Shown here one piece after another: positions 26,535 through 35,825 of a stretch of DNA of 64,000 nucleotides. The notes under the pieces were generated by a model, which did no database searches, was not told where the DNA came from, and saw only the letters and a program-made list of their open reading frames with translations. The stretch comes from JBJTUH01 sp044346175 (lineage in GTDB: Bacteria; Cyanobacteriota; Vampirovibrionia; Vampirovibrionales; JAJTHC01). The first letter of the stretch is position 1. The number at the start of each line of letters is the position of its first letter. Location of the stretch: assembly GCA_044346175.1 (NCBI GenBank), contig JBIIZQ010000004.1, forward strand, positions 97,353 to 161,352. Reading direction: 5' to 3'. Made by a program: the position numbers and the translations under genes.

Positions 26535-26930
26535 CCCAAGAAAGAGGTGTAATCGAGGTGTTTGGTAGCATCCCCTAGGGCAATTTATCTGTTGAAACTG
26601 GGTTTAAATGATTAAGTAAGGCTTTTGAATCAGAGTACTCTTTATACTTCTTTTTGTACGATAGCGATAGGGTGGGCTTTCTTTTTTGAATGAAATGTTG
26701 GGGATGCGTACCAGAGATGTTGTTGAGTCAAAATGAATGATATTCCAAAGCAATATTTACGGGCTTATACTAGTAGAAGACCTTTCAGTCTTCACGCTGA
26801 GATAAAGTCCGATTGCCTGTGGCATTTTACGAGATAAGCTTTCTGGCTCGTGTTGTTTCTACCGTATGTAGCCCCTCTTGGTTGTTTCGTGTTAGCGTCA
26901 TTCCTTGTTGTTGAATAACACTTCCTTAAA
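26535..26930. other. 396-bp gap before the glycosyltransferase gene
   Basis: No ORF. Contains the small hairpin GAAGAC-ctttca-GTCTTC near 26776-26793 and ACGAG...CTCGT near 26830-26855, suggesting a structured 5' leader for the next gene. I could not match it to a known riboswitch. Confidence 0.3.
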
Positions 26931-28277
26931 ATGGTTCATTCGTTGGCACCAACTGTTACTGATGTAGCCACTGTACCCCTTGCTTGGATGGAAACAGTGG
27001 ACTCCCAGAAAACCTTGCAGCAACTTAATAAAATCCTGATTGTCTCTTCCAATACAGGCGGTGGACACCGTAGTGCGGCACTTTCCTTAAAAGAAAGCTT
27101 GGTGCAATGTACCAAGCCTTACTGGCATTTGTCAGTGAGTATGACGCAAGTGCTTGAAGAAGCTTCTTGGGTAACCCAGCAAATGGCACATTTGTACAAT
27201 TGGTTGTTACGCCATAAACAAAGTTGGATGAAGTACTATTACAACCTCATTCATACTGTAAAGCCTCATGAACACCCGTGGGTACTCCAAACTGCACTAC
27301 CTTACGGCAAACGTATTATAGAACGTACCCTTCCTAAAATGCTCGTGTCGGTGCATCCTATGACTCAGCACTTTTTTGTACACGTGTTAAAGGAAATGGG
27401 CCTATTACATCGCATCCCGATTATTACAGTTGTCACTGACCCCATTGCTCATTTTTGGCGTGGGTGGGCCTGTCATGAGGTGTCGTTGTATTGTGTGGCA
27501 ACACAGAGTGCCAAAGAAGAGCTGATAGCTTATGGGGTACATCCTGAAAAAATCCAAGTCGCAGGGATGCCTATCCATAGTCGTTTTCAGCCTGCTACAC
27601 CTCAACAACGAAAAATCCTTGAAGCCAAACACCAACTCCTACAGGACGGCTTTAATGTCTGTTTTAATGCAGGTTGGGTAGGTGGGGGGAATATCCCTGC
27701 CTTGCTTCAAGCAACCCTTCAGGCGAATCATCGTTTTACGGATACCCCTTTACAGCTTATGTTCTTGGCAGGTAATAACCCTAAGCTATTACGTATGGGA
27801 TATGAACTGGCACAAGCATACCCTGAAATCCCTCTTAAAGTCCTTGATGCGAGCCATGCCGATATGCTCGATGTGATGCAACTGAGCCAAGTATTGGTCT
27901 CGAAATTGGGTGGATTAACGACTTTTGAAGCTTTAGCCTGCCATACCCCACTGATTGCCGATGCCTTAACACCCCCTATGCCCCAAGAGTCCGCCACAGT
28001 TAATTGGCTGAAACAACAGGCACTAGGGGTTGTAGCCTATGACCTTGAAACTTGTGTAGATACCCTTACAGGGTGGCTTTACAATCCTGAGCAATACCAC
28101 AAAATTAAGCATCACTGTGAGGCTCAAGCCTTCCATAAACACAATGCCACCTCAATTGCCTCGCATATTTTAAATTATGCAGCCTTGCAGTACGGCACAG
28201 GTGTGACCTTTCCAGTGACAGAACACCACCTCATGCCTCAGTGTTCTGAGGAACAAGCCTCTTTTGTAGCGTTTTAA
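26931..28277 (+). CDS. MGDG synthase/UgtP-type diacylglycerol glycosyltransferase
   Basis: 448 residues, GT28-type. It should transfer a sugar from a UDP-sugar to diacylglycerol (or a related lipid) at the inner membrane face. Seen: the N-terminal SSNTGGGHRSAA motif diagnostic of the MGDG_synth domain, VVTDPIAHFWRGW, GIP-like VAGMPIH, the C-terminal donor-site VSKLGGLTTFEALACHTP and a following acidic/Pro stretch. No membrane segment; such enzymes are peripheral. The sugar cannot be told from sequence. MurG is a relative but lacks the GGGH-type start. Ends four bases from the convergent flagellin gene. Ribosome binding site weak. Confidence 0.85.
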   Translation: MVHSLAPTVTDVATVPLAWMETVDSQKTLQQLNKILIVSSNTGGGHRSAALSLKESLVQCTKPYWHLSVSMTQVLEEASWVTQQMAHLYNWLLRHKQSWMKYYYNLIHTVKPHEHPWVLQTALPYGKRIIERTLPKMLVSVHPMTQHFFVHVLKEMGLLHRIPIITVVTDPIAHFWRGWACHEVSLYCVATQSAKEELIAYGVHPEKIQVAGMPIHSRFQPATPQQRKILEAKHQLLQDGFNVCFNAGWVGGGNIPALLQATLQANHRFTDTPLQLMFLAGNNPKLLRMGYELAQAYPEIPLKVLDASHADMLDVMQLSQVLVSKLGGLTTFEALACHTPLIADALTPPMPQESATVNWLKQQALGVVAYDLETCVDTLTGWLYNPEQYHKIKHHCEAQAFHKHNATSIASHILNYAALQYGTGVTFPVTEHHLMPQCSEEQASFVAF

Positions 28278-28281
28278 GAGA

Positions 28282-29136
28282 TTAGACTTCCCCAGTAAGT
28301 AGCCCTGCCACGGCTCGATTGGTCAGGTTACTTTGTGCAAGGACACCCACAGAGGCAGACTGCTGAAGGCGAGCTTGGAAATTAAGCGTTGCCTCTTTAG
28401 CATAGTCTACGCTCCGAATTCTTGCTGCCGAGGCACCAAGATTTTCCTCACTCACTTGTACATTGTCCAAAGCACTGTTAAGACGCTTGCTCAAAGCACC
28501 TACCGTGCTACGCTGTTGCGAAATACTACTTAACGCATTATCAATACTCGCAAGGGTCGTTAAAGCATTGCTACTGCTAGAGACATCAGGATTATTGATT
28601 CCTAATGTTGTCGCATCCGTAGCATTAAAAGGATTGTTTTGTGAAGCCTGTGCGAGGTCTAGGGAGTCTTGGGAAGCTTGGGTGCCTACTTGAAGACTAT
28701 ACTGCGTGATAGAACCATCAAGGAGATTTTTCCCATTAAAACTTGTGCTACTGGCATTTCGGGAAACCTCTTGCTGGAGTTGATTCAGTTCGTCCTGAAT
28801 CGCACTTCTTGCAGAAGGGTCAAGGGTGTCATTGCCTGCTTGTACGGTGAGTTCTCTCATCCGCGCTAAGGTTTCACTGGTTTGACTTAAGGCACCATCT
28901 GTAATATCAAGCACGTTGGTACCATCTTGGATGCTATCTTGTGCAGCACGCGTTGCTTTGATGAGGCTGTTGAGTCTTTCTGAAATTTGTAGTCCTGCCG
29001 CATCATCGGAAGCGTATCGTATCGCATTGCCTGACCCCAGCTTACTTTGCGTACTAGCCAGTGTTTTATTTAAACCATCAAGGGTGTATTGGGTGTTGGT
29101 ACTATTGGGGTTAAAGTTTAAGTTCAATGCCATCAT
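28282..29136 (-). CDS. Flagellin, divergent copy
   Basis: 284 residues: the flagellar filament protein, exported by the flagellar type III system and polymerised outside. N-terminal D0/D1 signature (LASTQSKLGSGNAIRYASDDAAGLQISERL then NVLDITDGAL) and C-terminal D1/D0 (LNSALDNVQVSEENLGASAARIRSVD) are clear; the variable D2/D3 domain is nearly absent, as in short flagellins. It is less similar to the other two flagellins here than they are to each other. Start ATGATG at 29136 with AAGGA about ten bases upstream. Confidence 0.95.
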   Translation of the reverse strand: MMALNLNFNPNSTNTQYTLDGLNKTLASTQSKLGSGNAIRYASDDAAGLQISERLNSLIKATRAAQDSIQDGTNVLDITDGALSQTSETLARMRELTVQAGNDTLDPSARSAIQDELNQLQQEVSRNASSTSFNGKNLLDGSITQYSLQVGTQASQDSLDLAQASQNNPFNATDATTLGINNPDVSSSSNALTTLASIDNALSSISQQRSTVGALSKRLNSALDNVQVSEENLGASAARIRSVDYAKEATLNFQARLQQSASVGVLAQSNLTNRAVAGLLTGEV

Positions 29137-29506
29137 GGTAGGGTGGTTCCTTACTTAAAAAGGGTGGGATAGCCTTTGGCTTTGCGTCTTGCTTCATTTG
29201 CTTAATCAAGGGTTTCACATCGTGTGGGTTACGTTATTGAGGAAGCAAAAAACAGTCAATCATTTTTTCTTTAAACACACACATCCTTTGATGCACCTTA
29301 TTGAGGAAGCATCCCGCTAAAGGGAGTCTCTTATTCAAGGCGTTTGACTAGGTCATAAGGTAAGTACGATGCTCTCTCCAGAACTCCTTCGGCTAGAGCC
29401 ACACAAAACTGGAGCGATGTAACGCCGTCGGTGGCATCTGGTGTCTATATTGTTACAATTTAGAAGCATTTTAGAAGCATTGAGTATGAGGACGCTTATC
29501 CTCCAA

Positions 29507-29542
29507 GGACGTAAAGACCTATGGAGATAGTACTTTACGTCC
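29507..29542. other. Hairpin in flagellin spacer
   Basis: GGACGTAAAG (29507-29516) and CTTTACGTCC (29533-29542) form a 10-bp perfect stem with a 16-base loop. Confidence 0.55.
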
Positions 29543-29553
29543 TCTTGGGTAGG

Positions 29554-29587
29554 AGGTTCGTAGGAGGAGGTCTCCTCCTACGAACCT
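29554..29587 (-). terminator. Long perfect inverted repeat after a flagellin gene
   Basis: AGGTTCGTAGGAGGAG and CTCCTCCTACGAACCT are 16-bp perfect arms with a 2-base spacer, 30 bases past the stop of the flagellin at 29617-30477. No T run follows on the minus strand. Likely an mRNA 3' stabiliser or terminator; the AGGAGGAG could also mimic a Shine-Dalgarno. Confidence 0.6.
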
Positions 29588-29616
29588 AAGCCTTACTGTA
29601 AAAAGTCTACGAAAAA

Positions 29617-30477
29617 CTAGCCTCGTAACAAGCTCAAAGCACTTGAAGCGCTTTGGTTGCTTTGAGAGAGCATACTGATACCAGCCTGCTGAAGAATCTG
29701 GAAGCTCGATAGTTTTGTGGTTTCACGGGAAACATCCACGTTACGGATACGTGCTTCCGAAGCACCTGTATTTTCGTAGTTGATTTGTAGGTTGGTTAAC
29801 GCACCTTGTAAACGGTTTGATAAAGCCCCTACAATAGAGCGACGTTGCCCAACTGTGGTAATGGCAGTATCAAGAAGGGCAATAGTGGTTAAAGCCGCAC
29901 CATTGGTTGCCACTGTTAAGTTGGCAGAGGCAACAGAAAGGGCGGTGGCATCAATATCGGCAAAAGGGTTTGTTGCACCTGCAACGGTGGCAAGGTTAAT
30001 GACATCATTGGTGGCTGTAGAACCAGGTCCGAGCTGAATGTAAAAGTTGGTTTGAGACCCATTTAATAACGAAATCCCGTTAAAAGAGGTTGAGTCAGAA
30101 ATACGTGTAATATCCTGTTGGAGTTGGAGCAGTTCATCCATAATGGCTGTACGTTGGTTAGCCCCTAAGGTGTCGTTACCTGCTTGAACACTGAGTTCAC
30201 GCATCCGTTGAAGGTTTTCAGTGATTTGCCCTAACGCACCATCCACAATCCCAAGGACGTTAATACCATCTTGCACGTTGTCTTGTGCCTTGAGTGTCCC
30301 TCTCAACGTGGAACGTAAACGTTCGGATATTTGTAATCCAGCGGCATCATCTGCCGATTTGTTAATTCTAAAACCCGATGAAAGGTTTTGCTGTGACATC
30401 GACAACTGACGTTGAACATTGTCTAAGGTACGTTGAGATGAAATAGAACTCTGGTTAAAGTTTACATAAAGTGGCAT
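29617..30477 (-). CDS. fliC: Flagellin
   Basis: 286 residues. N-terminal SSGFRINKSADDAAGLQISERL and C-terminal NRLQGALTNLQINYENTGASEARIRNVD are typical D0/D1 halves, with a short variable centre. It is a close paralogue of the flagellin at 49364. It begins with a single ATG (MPLYVNFNQ), whereas the paralogue has MMVLYVNYNQ. ACTCAGGAGGAGTATCGACCG provides a strong Shine-Dalgarno. Confidence 0.96.
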   Translation of the reverse strand: MPLYVNFNQSSISSQRTLDNVQRQLSMSQQNLSSGFRINKSADDAAGLQISERLRSTLRGTLKAQDNVQDGINVLGIVDGALGQITENLQRMRELSVQAGNDTLGANQRTAIMDELLQLQQDITRISDSTSFNGISLLNGSQTNFYIQLGPGSTATNDVINLATVAGATNPFADIDATALSVASANLTVATNGAALTTIALLDTAITTVGQRRSIVGALSNRLQGALTNLQINYENTGASEARIRNVDVSRETTKLSSFQILQQAGISMLSQSNQSASSALSLLRG

Positions 30478-31144
30478 CGGTCGATACTCCTCCTGAGTGG
30501 TGATACAACATCATCCAGCAAGTAAAACCAAGTCCTACGCAACGGTTCTATGTCTCAAACACCTTACTGAAAAAGTATTTGAGGATGAAACGTGCGTGTT
30601 TTACTTGTGATATGCACTGATGTGAAGCGTCCTGCATACCATACCGTTGTAGATTGTGTACTTACCCTACGATGCGTCTGTGCTAGTAGCTACATTTGGA
30701 GGATACTTTTAGGTGATGCCCTAAAAGGGGTTCCTTCGCATGAAGTATGCCTACATGTTGATAGCGAAAAGCCTTAAAATCCTGTGTGATGGCTGCTAAA
30801 ACGTTGTAAGCTCAATGACAAAACGACTCGTAAGATGATTCACTTTTTTACTACCTGTGTTTCGGTACTAATCACTTCGGTCAATGAAACATGCCATGTA
30901 CAGAGGCATCCATAAACTCCTATGAAAAAATGAGTCGTGGGTGCCAGTACGGATAGTGCTTGCCCTTTGTATGTTTAACAATCCACAATAAACACATGCA
31001 TCTATGTGCTTCTGTAACGCATCGTGCTATCTTCTAATAAAAAGGTTTTTTTATCTCTCAATACGCCTTATGATAAAAGTACTGACTGCGTCCATAAAAA
31101 AACTGCCCTCACAAAACCATAGCATCTCATTAAGGTAGGAAAAA
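30478..31144. other. 667-bp intergenic region upstream of a flagellin gene
   Basis: No supported gene. Near 30551-30585 an inverted repeat CTCAAA...TTTGAG lies in the flagellin leader. The rest is AT-rich without recognisable RNA or mobile element; it must carry the divergent promoters for the flagellin and the small ORF at 31145. Confidence 0.35.
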
Positions 31145-31483
31145 ATGTTTTCTGCACTTTCAGGCTGGCACCGTCACATTACGACTCCCAATCAGCTTCA
31201 TAAACAAACCTATCAAGTGCAAGTACTTCAAGACAAAGCCGATCACCATAAGAGTACCACGCCTTCTACTGAGGATGGTTATGGCTACCAAATGACACAG
31301 GATAAAACCCATAAACTTTACACCGTGGCTTCTTTGGCGTTTCTTGCGGGTAATATTCAAGAAGCTAAAGTATTACATGATTTTGCTGAGGTCTATCAGT
31401 TACTCATGAATCGTACGCAAGCACATCTTAAAATGCCCTTCAAGCCTAAGGATGCCACGGTGAGCAATCCTCCTTCATCATGA
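31145..31483 (+). CDS. Small hypothetical protein (112 aa)
   Basis: No family recognised. Soluble, His/Gln-rich first half, then a helical segment (LYTVASLAFLAGNIQEAKVL then AEVYQLL) resembling a single TPR-like helical pair. TAAGGTAGGAAAAA ahead of the ATG is a good ribosome binding site, which supports it being real. Convergent with the next gene, seven bases apart. Confidence 0.65.
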   Translation: MFSALSGWHRHITTPNQLHKQTYQVQVLQDKADHHKSTTPSTEDGYGYQMTQDKTHKLYTVASLAFLAGNIQEAKVLHDFAEVYQLLMNRTQAHLKMPFKPKDATVSNPPSS

Positions 31484-31490
31484 GGGGTTT

Positions 31491-32453
31491 TTAATCCAAC
31501 GAGTCAGGATGTGTTGCGAGAACCCCTGCTTGTAACTTCCCCACCCTTAATATATGAGGGTATCGTAGTGGTACCCAGTGTGGTATGACCTCTTGGGTGT
31601 GTAACCATGTGAGCGAAAAGTTTTTTGGGAAAGCGTCATGATGGGCTTCATACCACGTGTCAAAACTGTCTGCTTCCCACTGTCCTTGGTGAGATACCCA
31701 TAGGAGTGTAGGATGCTCTTGAGAGGCACATCTGAAAAGGCTCTCCCAAAATGAAAGAGGCTGGTAGCTTTGTGCAGATAATCCCCACGCTTGATGGGTC
31801 TCAAGTTGCACAAAAGGTAGAAAAACAGCCAGTAGGTTGTAGTGTTGCCTACTTTGTATTTGCCAAGTTTGGAGACTTTCAGGAATGTAGCGTGTGGAGA
31901 GGGGGTGGGATGACCTTAATAAGGAAGGATAGCGGGAGAGTATCTGTTGTGTGTACTGTGCTTTTTCATAACGACTTATAAGCCCTTCCTGTGTCATGGT
32001 AAGTTGCCAAGGGGCTAGCTCTACACCATGAAGACATATAGGGGTGTTGGTGTTTTGCTGATGCTGTAACCAGTGTAACGCCCCCGCCATGGCAGGTAAA
32101 ACAGCCCAGTCTTTAACCCCTACTTCTAGTAAAGAGGCAGTAGTGGATACGGGTTTCATGTGGTGCCATAGGGGCAAACTGTAAGGTAGCATGTGTGCTA
32201 ATTGCCACCATCGCCATAGAATTTCTCGAATCATGGTTTCAGGCAGTGGTGGTAGCGATTCAAGGTAAGGGATAATACCGAGTCTCTCAAAGGTAGCCCA
32301 TGCCTCAGGGTGTTCCTGTGCAAGGCTTGAAAGTTTTTGAGCATGTCCTTTGTGCCATAAAGGGAAGCTTTCGGGACTTTGAAATGTCCGTACCTCTAAG
32401 GGGATGTAAGAGGGAAAGCCCAAAGTCTGTTTAAGTTGATACCACCATCGCAT
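31491..32453 (-). CDS. Hypothetical protein, possibly methyltransferase-like
   Basis: 320 residues, Trp-rich, no signal peptide. SLLEVGVKDW (about residue 107) resembles the first strand/loop of a class I SAM methyltransferase (LEVGxGxG), and a CLHGVELAPW stretch could be the acidic strand 2, but the glycines are missing, so it may be a catalytically dead or unrelated fold. Its ATG directly follows the stop of the zinc-ribbon gene (TAA|ATG), so the two are co-translated. Confidence 0.7.
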   Translation of the reverse strand: MRWWYQLKQTLGFPSYIPLEVRTFQSPESFPLWHKGHAQKLSSLAQEHPEAWATFERLGIIPYLESLPPLPETMIREILWRWWQLAHMLPYSLPLWHHMKPVSTTASLLEVGVKDWAVLPAMAGALHWLQHQQNTNTPICLHGVELAPWQLTMTQEGLISRYEKAQYTQQILSRYPSLLRSSHPLSTRYIPESLQTWQIQSRQHYNLLAVFLPFVQLETHQAWGLSAQSYQPLSFWESLFRCASQEHPTLLWVSHQGQWEADSFDTWYEAHHDAFPKNFSLTWLHTQEVIPHWVPLRYPHILRVGKLQAGVLATHPDSLD

Positions 32454-32714
32454 TTAAAAGTAATCCCACGCACACAGGCAAGAGCCTCCGTGCTTGCAAG
32501 CGTCTTCTTTTTCTTTTTCAGTGATAGCTTCTGCAGAAAGAGGGTTCCCTCGTTTGAGGATTTTTGCCAGTGTGGATTGTCCTAGTTTGGTTTTAAAATC
32601 TCGGACTAACACGGCACCACAAGGGGGGCAGTCTAGAAGAGGCTCCTCGTGCATAGCATGTTCATAGTTTCCGAGGTATCCACACGCATTACAACGGTAT
32701 AGATACTGTGGCAT
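32454..32714 (-). CDS. FmdB-like zinc-ribbon protein
   Basis: 86 residues beginning MPQYLYRCNACG; two Cys pairs (CNAC and CPPC) form the small zinc ribbon of the FmdB/CxxC family, of unclear role (putative regulator). A further Cys cluster (CKHGGSCLC) sits at the C-terminus. The frame is open to 32771 but MPQY at 32714 is the family start and has AAAAGGGAT upstream. Upstream gene is proA, 63 bases away. Confidence 0.85.
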   Translation of the reverse strand: MPQYLYRCNACGYLGNYEHAMHEEPLLDCPPCGAVLVRDFKTKLGQSTLAKILKRGNPLSAEAITEKEKEDACKHGGSCLCAWDYF

Positions 32715-32777
32715 GGTTGATATCCCTTTTATGAGAAATGAGGCGACGCAAAGGACATGAGGACATACCACAGCAGA

Positions 32778-34136
32778 CTAAAGCAAAGAGGTGTGTTGGA
32801 ACTGTCTCAAGCTAGGGTGTCCCACATAGTCGGCTACAAGATGCCCAGCACCCTGTACAATAAAACGGGTACTTACAAGCCCTTCAAGCCCAACAGGACC
32901 CCGAGCATGGGTTTTACTCGTGCTAATACCCACTTCAGCACCTAAGCCATAGCGGAAGCCATCTGCGAAGCGTGTAGAAGCATTCACCATCACACTGGAG
33001 GCATCCACACCCTCAAGAAATTGTTGAATGGCGATAGGGTCAGTGGCAAGGATACCCTCTGTGTGTTTTGAGCTAAAACGGGCAATATGATGTAAAGCAC
33101 CTTCGAGGGTTTCAACACAACGAATGGCAAGTGTGGGTTCCCCATGTTCTACATGCCATAGTGCTTCAAGCGTTTCGGAAGGTGTGTGTTCCGTATAGCT
33201 TGGTAAAACGGTGGTATGAGCCTCGGGAAAATAACACGCCAGTTCAGGGGGGACTCTAAAATGCGTGATACCTCGTGTCATGCCCTCCGTAGCTAACCAT
33301 TGGCAAACTTTGTCGACAGGGCAAGCTTGGTCAATCAATAATGTTTCCAGAGCGTTACAGGCCGCAGGATACTGCACTTTGGCATCGACAATCACAGGGA
33401 GAGCAATGTCCAAATTGGCACTGGGATGTAAATACATGTGGCATACGCCGTCAGCATGACCGAGCACAGGAATTGAAGTATGCTGCATAATGTGCTGCAC
33501 AAGAGCATTGGAACCCCTTGGAATAACTAAATCAATTCCGTGAGACATCTTGAGTAATTCAGATACCATCTCTCGTGTTTCAATCGCTTGTGCCCAGTAT
33601 GTAGGAAGTTGAGGTACCAGTTTGCAAAGAGGTGCCATGACGGCATCCATCAAAGCTTTGCAAGTGTGTGTAGACTCTTTGCCGTGCTTAAATAAAACGG
33701 CATTGCCACTTTTGAGCATCAACGACAAAATTTGAGGGAGTGCATCGGGTCGAGATTCAAAAATAATTAAAATCACGCCAAGCGGACAAGTCACTTTCTC
33801 AAGGATGAGTTCATCGTCGAGTTTCAGATGCGTCAGTCTTCTCCCTGAGGGGTCAGGGAGTTTGGCAACCTCTCGGATACCTTGCGCTAATTGTGCAAGC
33901 TTGGCACGGTCGAGCTTTAAGCGTGCCATGGAAGAGGTACTCAGATGGTAAGCTTGTGCTTCGGTGAGGTCTCTGGCGTTGGCTTCCAAGAGGCGTACCT
34001 CTTGTGCCAGTAAGCCTTCTGCCATGGCGTGCAGAAGCAGGTTTTTAGTCTCGCTTGACATTGAGGCAAGGATACGAGAAGCCTCTTGTGCTTGTGCGAC
34101 GTATTGTGCGGAGACAGTAAGTTGCGTCGTGTTCAT
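32778..34136 (-). CDS. proA: Gamma-glutamyl phosphate reductase (glutamate-5-semialdehyde dehydrogenase)
   Basis: Second step of proline synthesis: NADPH reduction of glutamyl-5-phosphate. About 452 residues, slightly longer than the usual 415-420. Seen: the catalytic Cys in YPAACNALETLL, FESRPDALPQI, KHGKESTHTC and the C-terminal VNASTRFADGFRYGLGAE with HARGPVGLEGL. Start: ATG at 34136 or GTG at 34145 overlapping the DAHP synthase stop (TAGTG); GGGAG lies at better distance from the GTG. proB is not in the window. Confidence 0.95.
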   Translation of the reverse strand: MNTTQLTVSAQYVAQAQEASRILASMSSETKNLLLHAMAEGLLAQEVRLLEANARDLTEAQAYHLSTSSMARLKLDRAKLAQLAQGIREVAKLPDPSGRRLTHLKLDDELILEKVTCPLGVILIIFESRPDALPQILSLMLKSGNAVLFKHGKESTHTCKALMDAVMAPLCKLVPQLPTYWAQAIETREMVSELLKMSHGIDLVIPRGSNALVQHIMQHTSIPVLGHADGVCHMYLHPSANLDIALPVIVDAKVQYPAACNALETLLIDQACPVDKVCQWLATEGMTRGITHFRVPPELACYFPEAHTTVLPSYTEHTPSETLEALWHVEHGEPTLAIRCVETLEGALHHIARFSSKHTEGILATDPIAIQQFLEGVDASSVMVNASTRFADGFRYGLGAEVGISTSKTHARGPVGLEGLVSTRFIVQGAGHLVADYVGHPSLRQFQHTSLL

Positions 34137-34144
34137 CCGAGCCA

Positions 34145-35560
34145 CTATACTCCCTTACGTAGCCAGTCAGCAATGCGGAATGCAAGTTCTAAAGACTGTG
34201 AGGCATTTAACCGAGGGTCACACGCTGTACGGTAGCACTCACTGAGGGTTTCATCGGTAATGTCTGTTAACCCGCCGATACACTCAGTGACGTTTTCACC
34301 CGTAAGCTCAAAATGAACCCCCCCTGCATGGGTACCTTCTGATTTATGCACTTCAAAAAAGCCTTGAACTTCTTTGAGAATAGCCGCAAAATCACGGGTT
34401 TTATAGCCACTGGAAGCCGTATGGGTATTGCCGTGCATAGGGTCACAAGACCATACCACGTTGAAGCCTTCTTGTTTTACTGCTTGAATCAGCTTGGGGA
34501 GGTGGCTTTCCACTTGGTTGGCACCCATACGTGCAATGAGCGTTAAACGTCCAGGGGTGTTTTCAGGGTTGAGAGCCTCGTGGATACGACGCAGGGTGTC
34601 AATATCGGTGTTGGTACCTACCTTAAGCCCGAGGGGGTTTTGAATCCCTTTCAGGAATTGAATATGAGCACCATCAGGTTGTGCGGTCCGATAACCAATC
34701 CAGAGCATGTGCGCCGAGCAATCGTACCATTCCCCTGTGGTGGAATCCACCCGAGTGAGGGGTTCTTCATAATCAAGAAGAAGGGCTTCATGTGATGTGT
34801 AAAAGTTGGTTTCTCGAATTTGTGGCGTGGTATCGGAGGTCAGTCCACAGGCTGCCATGAAGCCAAGGCATTCATCTAAACGGCTTGCAAGGGCATGGTA
34901 TTTTTCACCAAGAGGGTCGTTCTCTATAAATTCAAGCGTCCAACCGTGAACACGATGGAGGTCGGCATAGCCCCCCTGTGCAAAAGCTCTCAGGAGGTTA
35001 AGTGTTGACGCTGATTGATGATAACTCTGAAGCATACGCTCGGGTTGAGGGGTGCGTCCTTCCAGTGAGAACGCAAGGTCATTCACAATATCACCACGAT
35101 AACTCGGTAACGTGATGCCATGCTGGGTTTCCATATCGCTGGAGCGAGGCTTCGCAAATTGTCCTGCCATGCGCCCTACTTTAACCACGGGGAGTTGTCC
35201 GCCAAACGTTAAAATAACCGCCATTTGAAGTAACACTCGGAACGTATCTCGAATCTTGTTAGGATGAAACTCGCTAAAGGATTCTGCACAATCGCCACCT
35301 TGAAGCAGAAATGCTTTACCTGCTGCAACTTCGGCGAGTTGTTTTTTTAAGGCTCTTGCCTCCCCACCGAATACAAGCGGGGGCATATTTTCGAGGGATG
35401 TTTTAATGTTCTGAAGTGCTGTTTTGTTTTCGTACACAGGGACTTGCTGGATAGGATAATGCTGCCATGTTTGAGGGGTCCATAGCGAAGAGACGGAGGG
35501 ATGTCCCTGAGGTGACACTTGAGTGGGTGCGGGTGACGCTTGAGAGGACAACATCATCAT
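34145..35560 (-). CDS. 3-deoxy-7-phosphoheptulonate (DAHP) synthase, class II
   Basis: First step of the shikimate pathway: PEP plus erythrose-4-phosphate. 471 residues from a triple ATG at 35560 (frame open 40 codons further). Class II (plant/Mycobacterium type) marks: QGGDCAESFSEF, the VGRMAGQFAKPRS segment, CDPMHGNTHTASSGYKTR and GVHFELTGENVTEC. Class I enzymes lack these. Feedback domains are not obvious. Overlaps or abuts proA. Confidence 0.95.
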   Translation of the reverse strand: MMMLSSQASPAPTQVSPQGHPSVSSLWTPQTWQHYPIQQVPVYENKTALQNIKTSLENMPPLVFGGEARALKKQLAEVAAGKAFLLQGGDCAESFSEFHPNKIRDTFRVLLQMAVILTFGGQLPVVKVGRMAGQFAKPRSSDMETQHGITLPSYRGDIVNDLAFSLEGRTPQPERMLQSYHQSASTLNLLRAFAQGGYADLHRVHGWTLEFIENDPLGEKYHALASRLDECLGFMAACGLTSDTTPQIRETNFYTSHEALLLDYEEPLTRVDSTTGEWYDCSAHMLWIGYRTAQPDGAHIQFLKGIQNPLGLKVGTNTDIDTLRRIHEALNPENTPGRLTLIARMGANQVESHLPKLIQAVKQEGFNVVWSCDPMHGNTHTASSGYKTRDFAAILKEVQGFFEVHKSEGTHAGGVHFELTGENVTECIGGLTDITDETLSECYRTACDPRLNASQSLELAFRIADWLRKGV

Positions 35561-35729
35561 GACAGTCGAACAGAGTCTTTCTTGTATTTTATCAGCATGA
35601 CACAAGGCACAACGTACACGCTCGTTAAATAGAGAGGGTGTCTCAGTATAGCCTAGACTAAGGCATGATTTCAAATGCAAGTTTCCCCTTATGGGGCTAA
35701 ATGGGTGAGCTTCAAGCGATAGTCCTCGT

Positions 35730-35759
35730 TTGAGTGCTATGAATGCTTTGTGTTATACT
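35730..35759 (+). promoter_or_regulatory. Candidate promoter of fabZ-lpxA
   Basis: TTGAGT, 18-base spacer, TATACT, ending 66 bases before the fabZ ATG. The same TATACT -10 occurs before mdh. Confidence 0.5.
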
Positions 35760-35825
35760 TTGGAGTCACTACTTAATTTTTGAGTGGTTTTTGTACCCAA
35801 CCTTTTTCTTTTGGAAATACCCTTT

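Larger units (their letters stand above)
29137..29616. other. 480-bp inter-flagellin region with hairpins and direct repeats
   Basis: Holds two strong hairpins (separate entries), and the direct repeat TTATTGAGGAAGCA at 29234-29247 and 29298-29311, 64 bases apart and in front of the flagellin at 28282-29136. Promoter elements for that gene must lie here; no clear sigma28 site was found. Confidence 0.45.

Noticed and set aside
26790..26860. GCTGAGA-containing structured leader as a TPP riboswitch
   Set aside because: The second conserved part (ACCTGATCTGGATAATGCC-like) is missing and the downstream gene is a glycosyltransferase.
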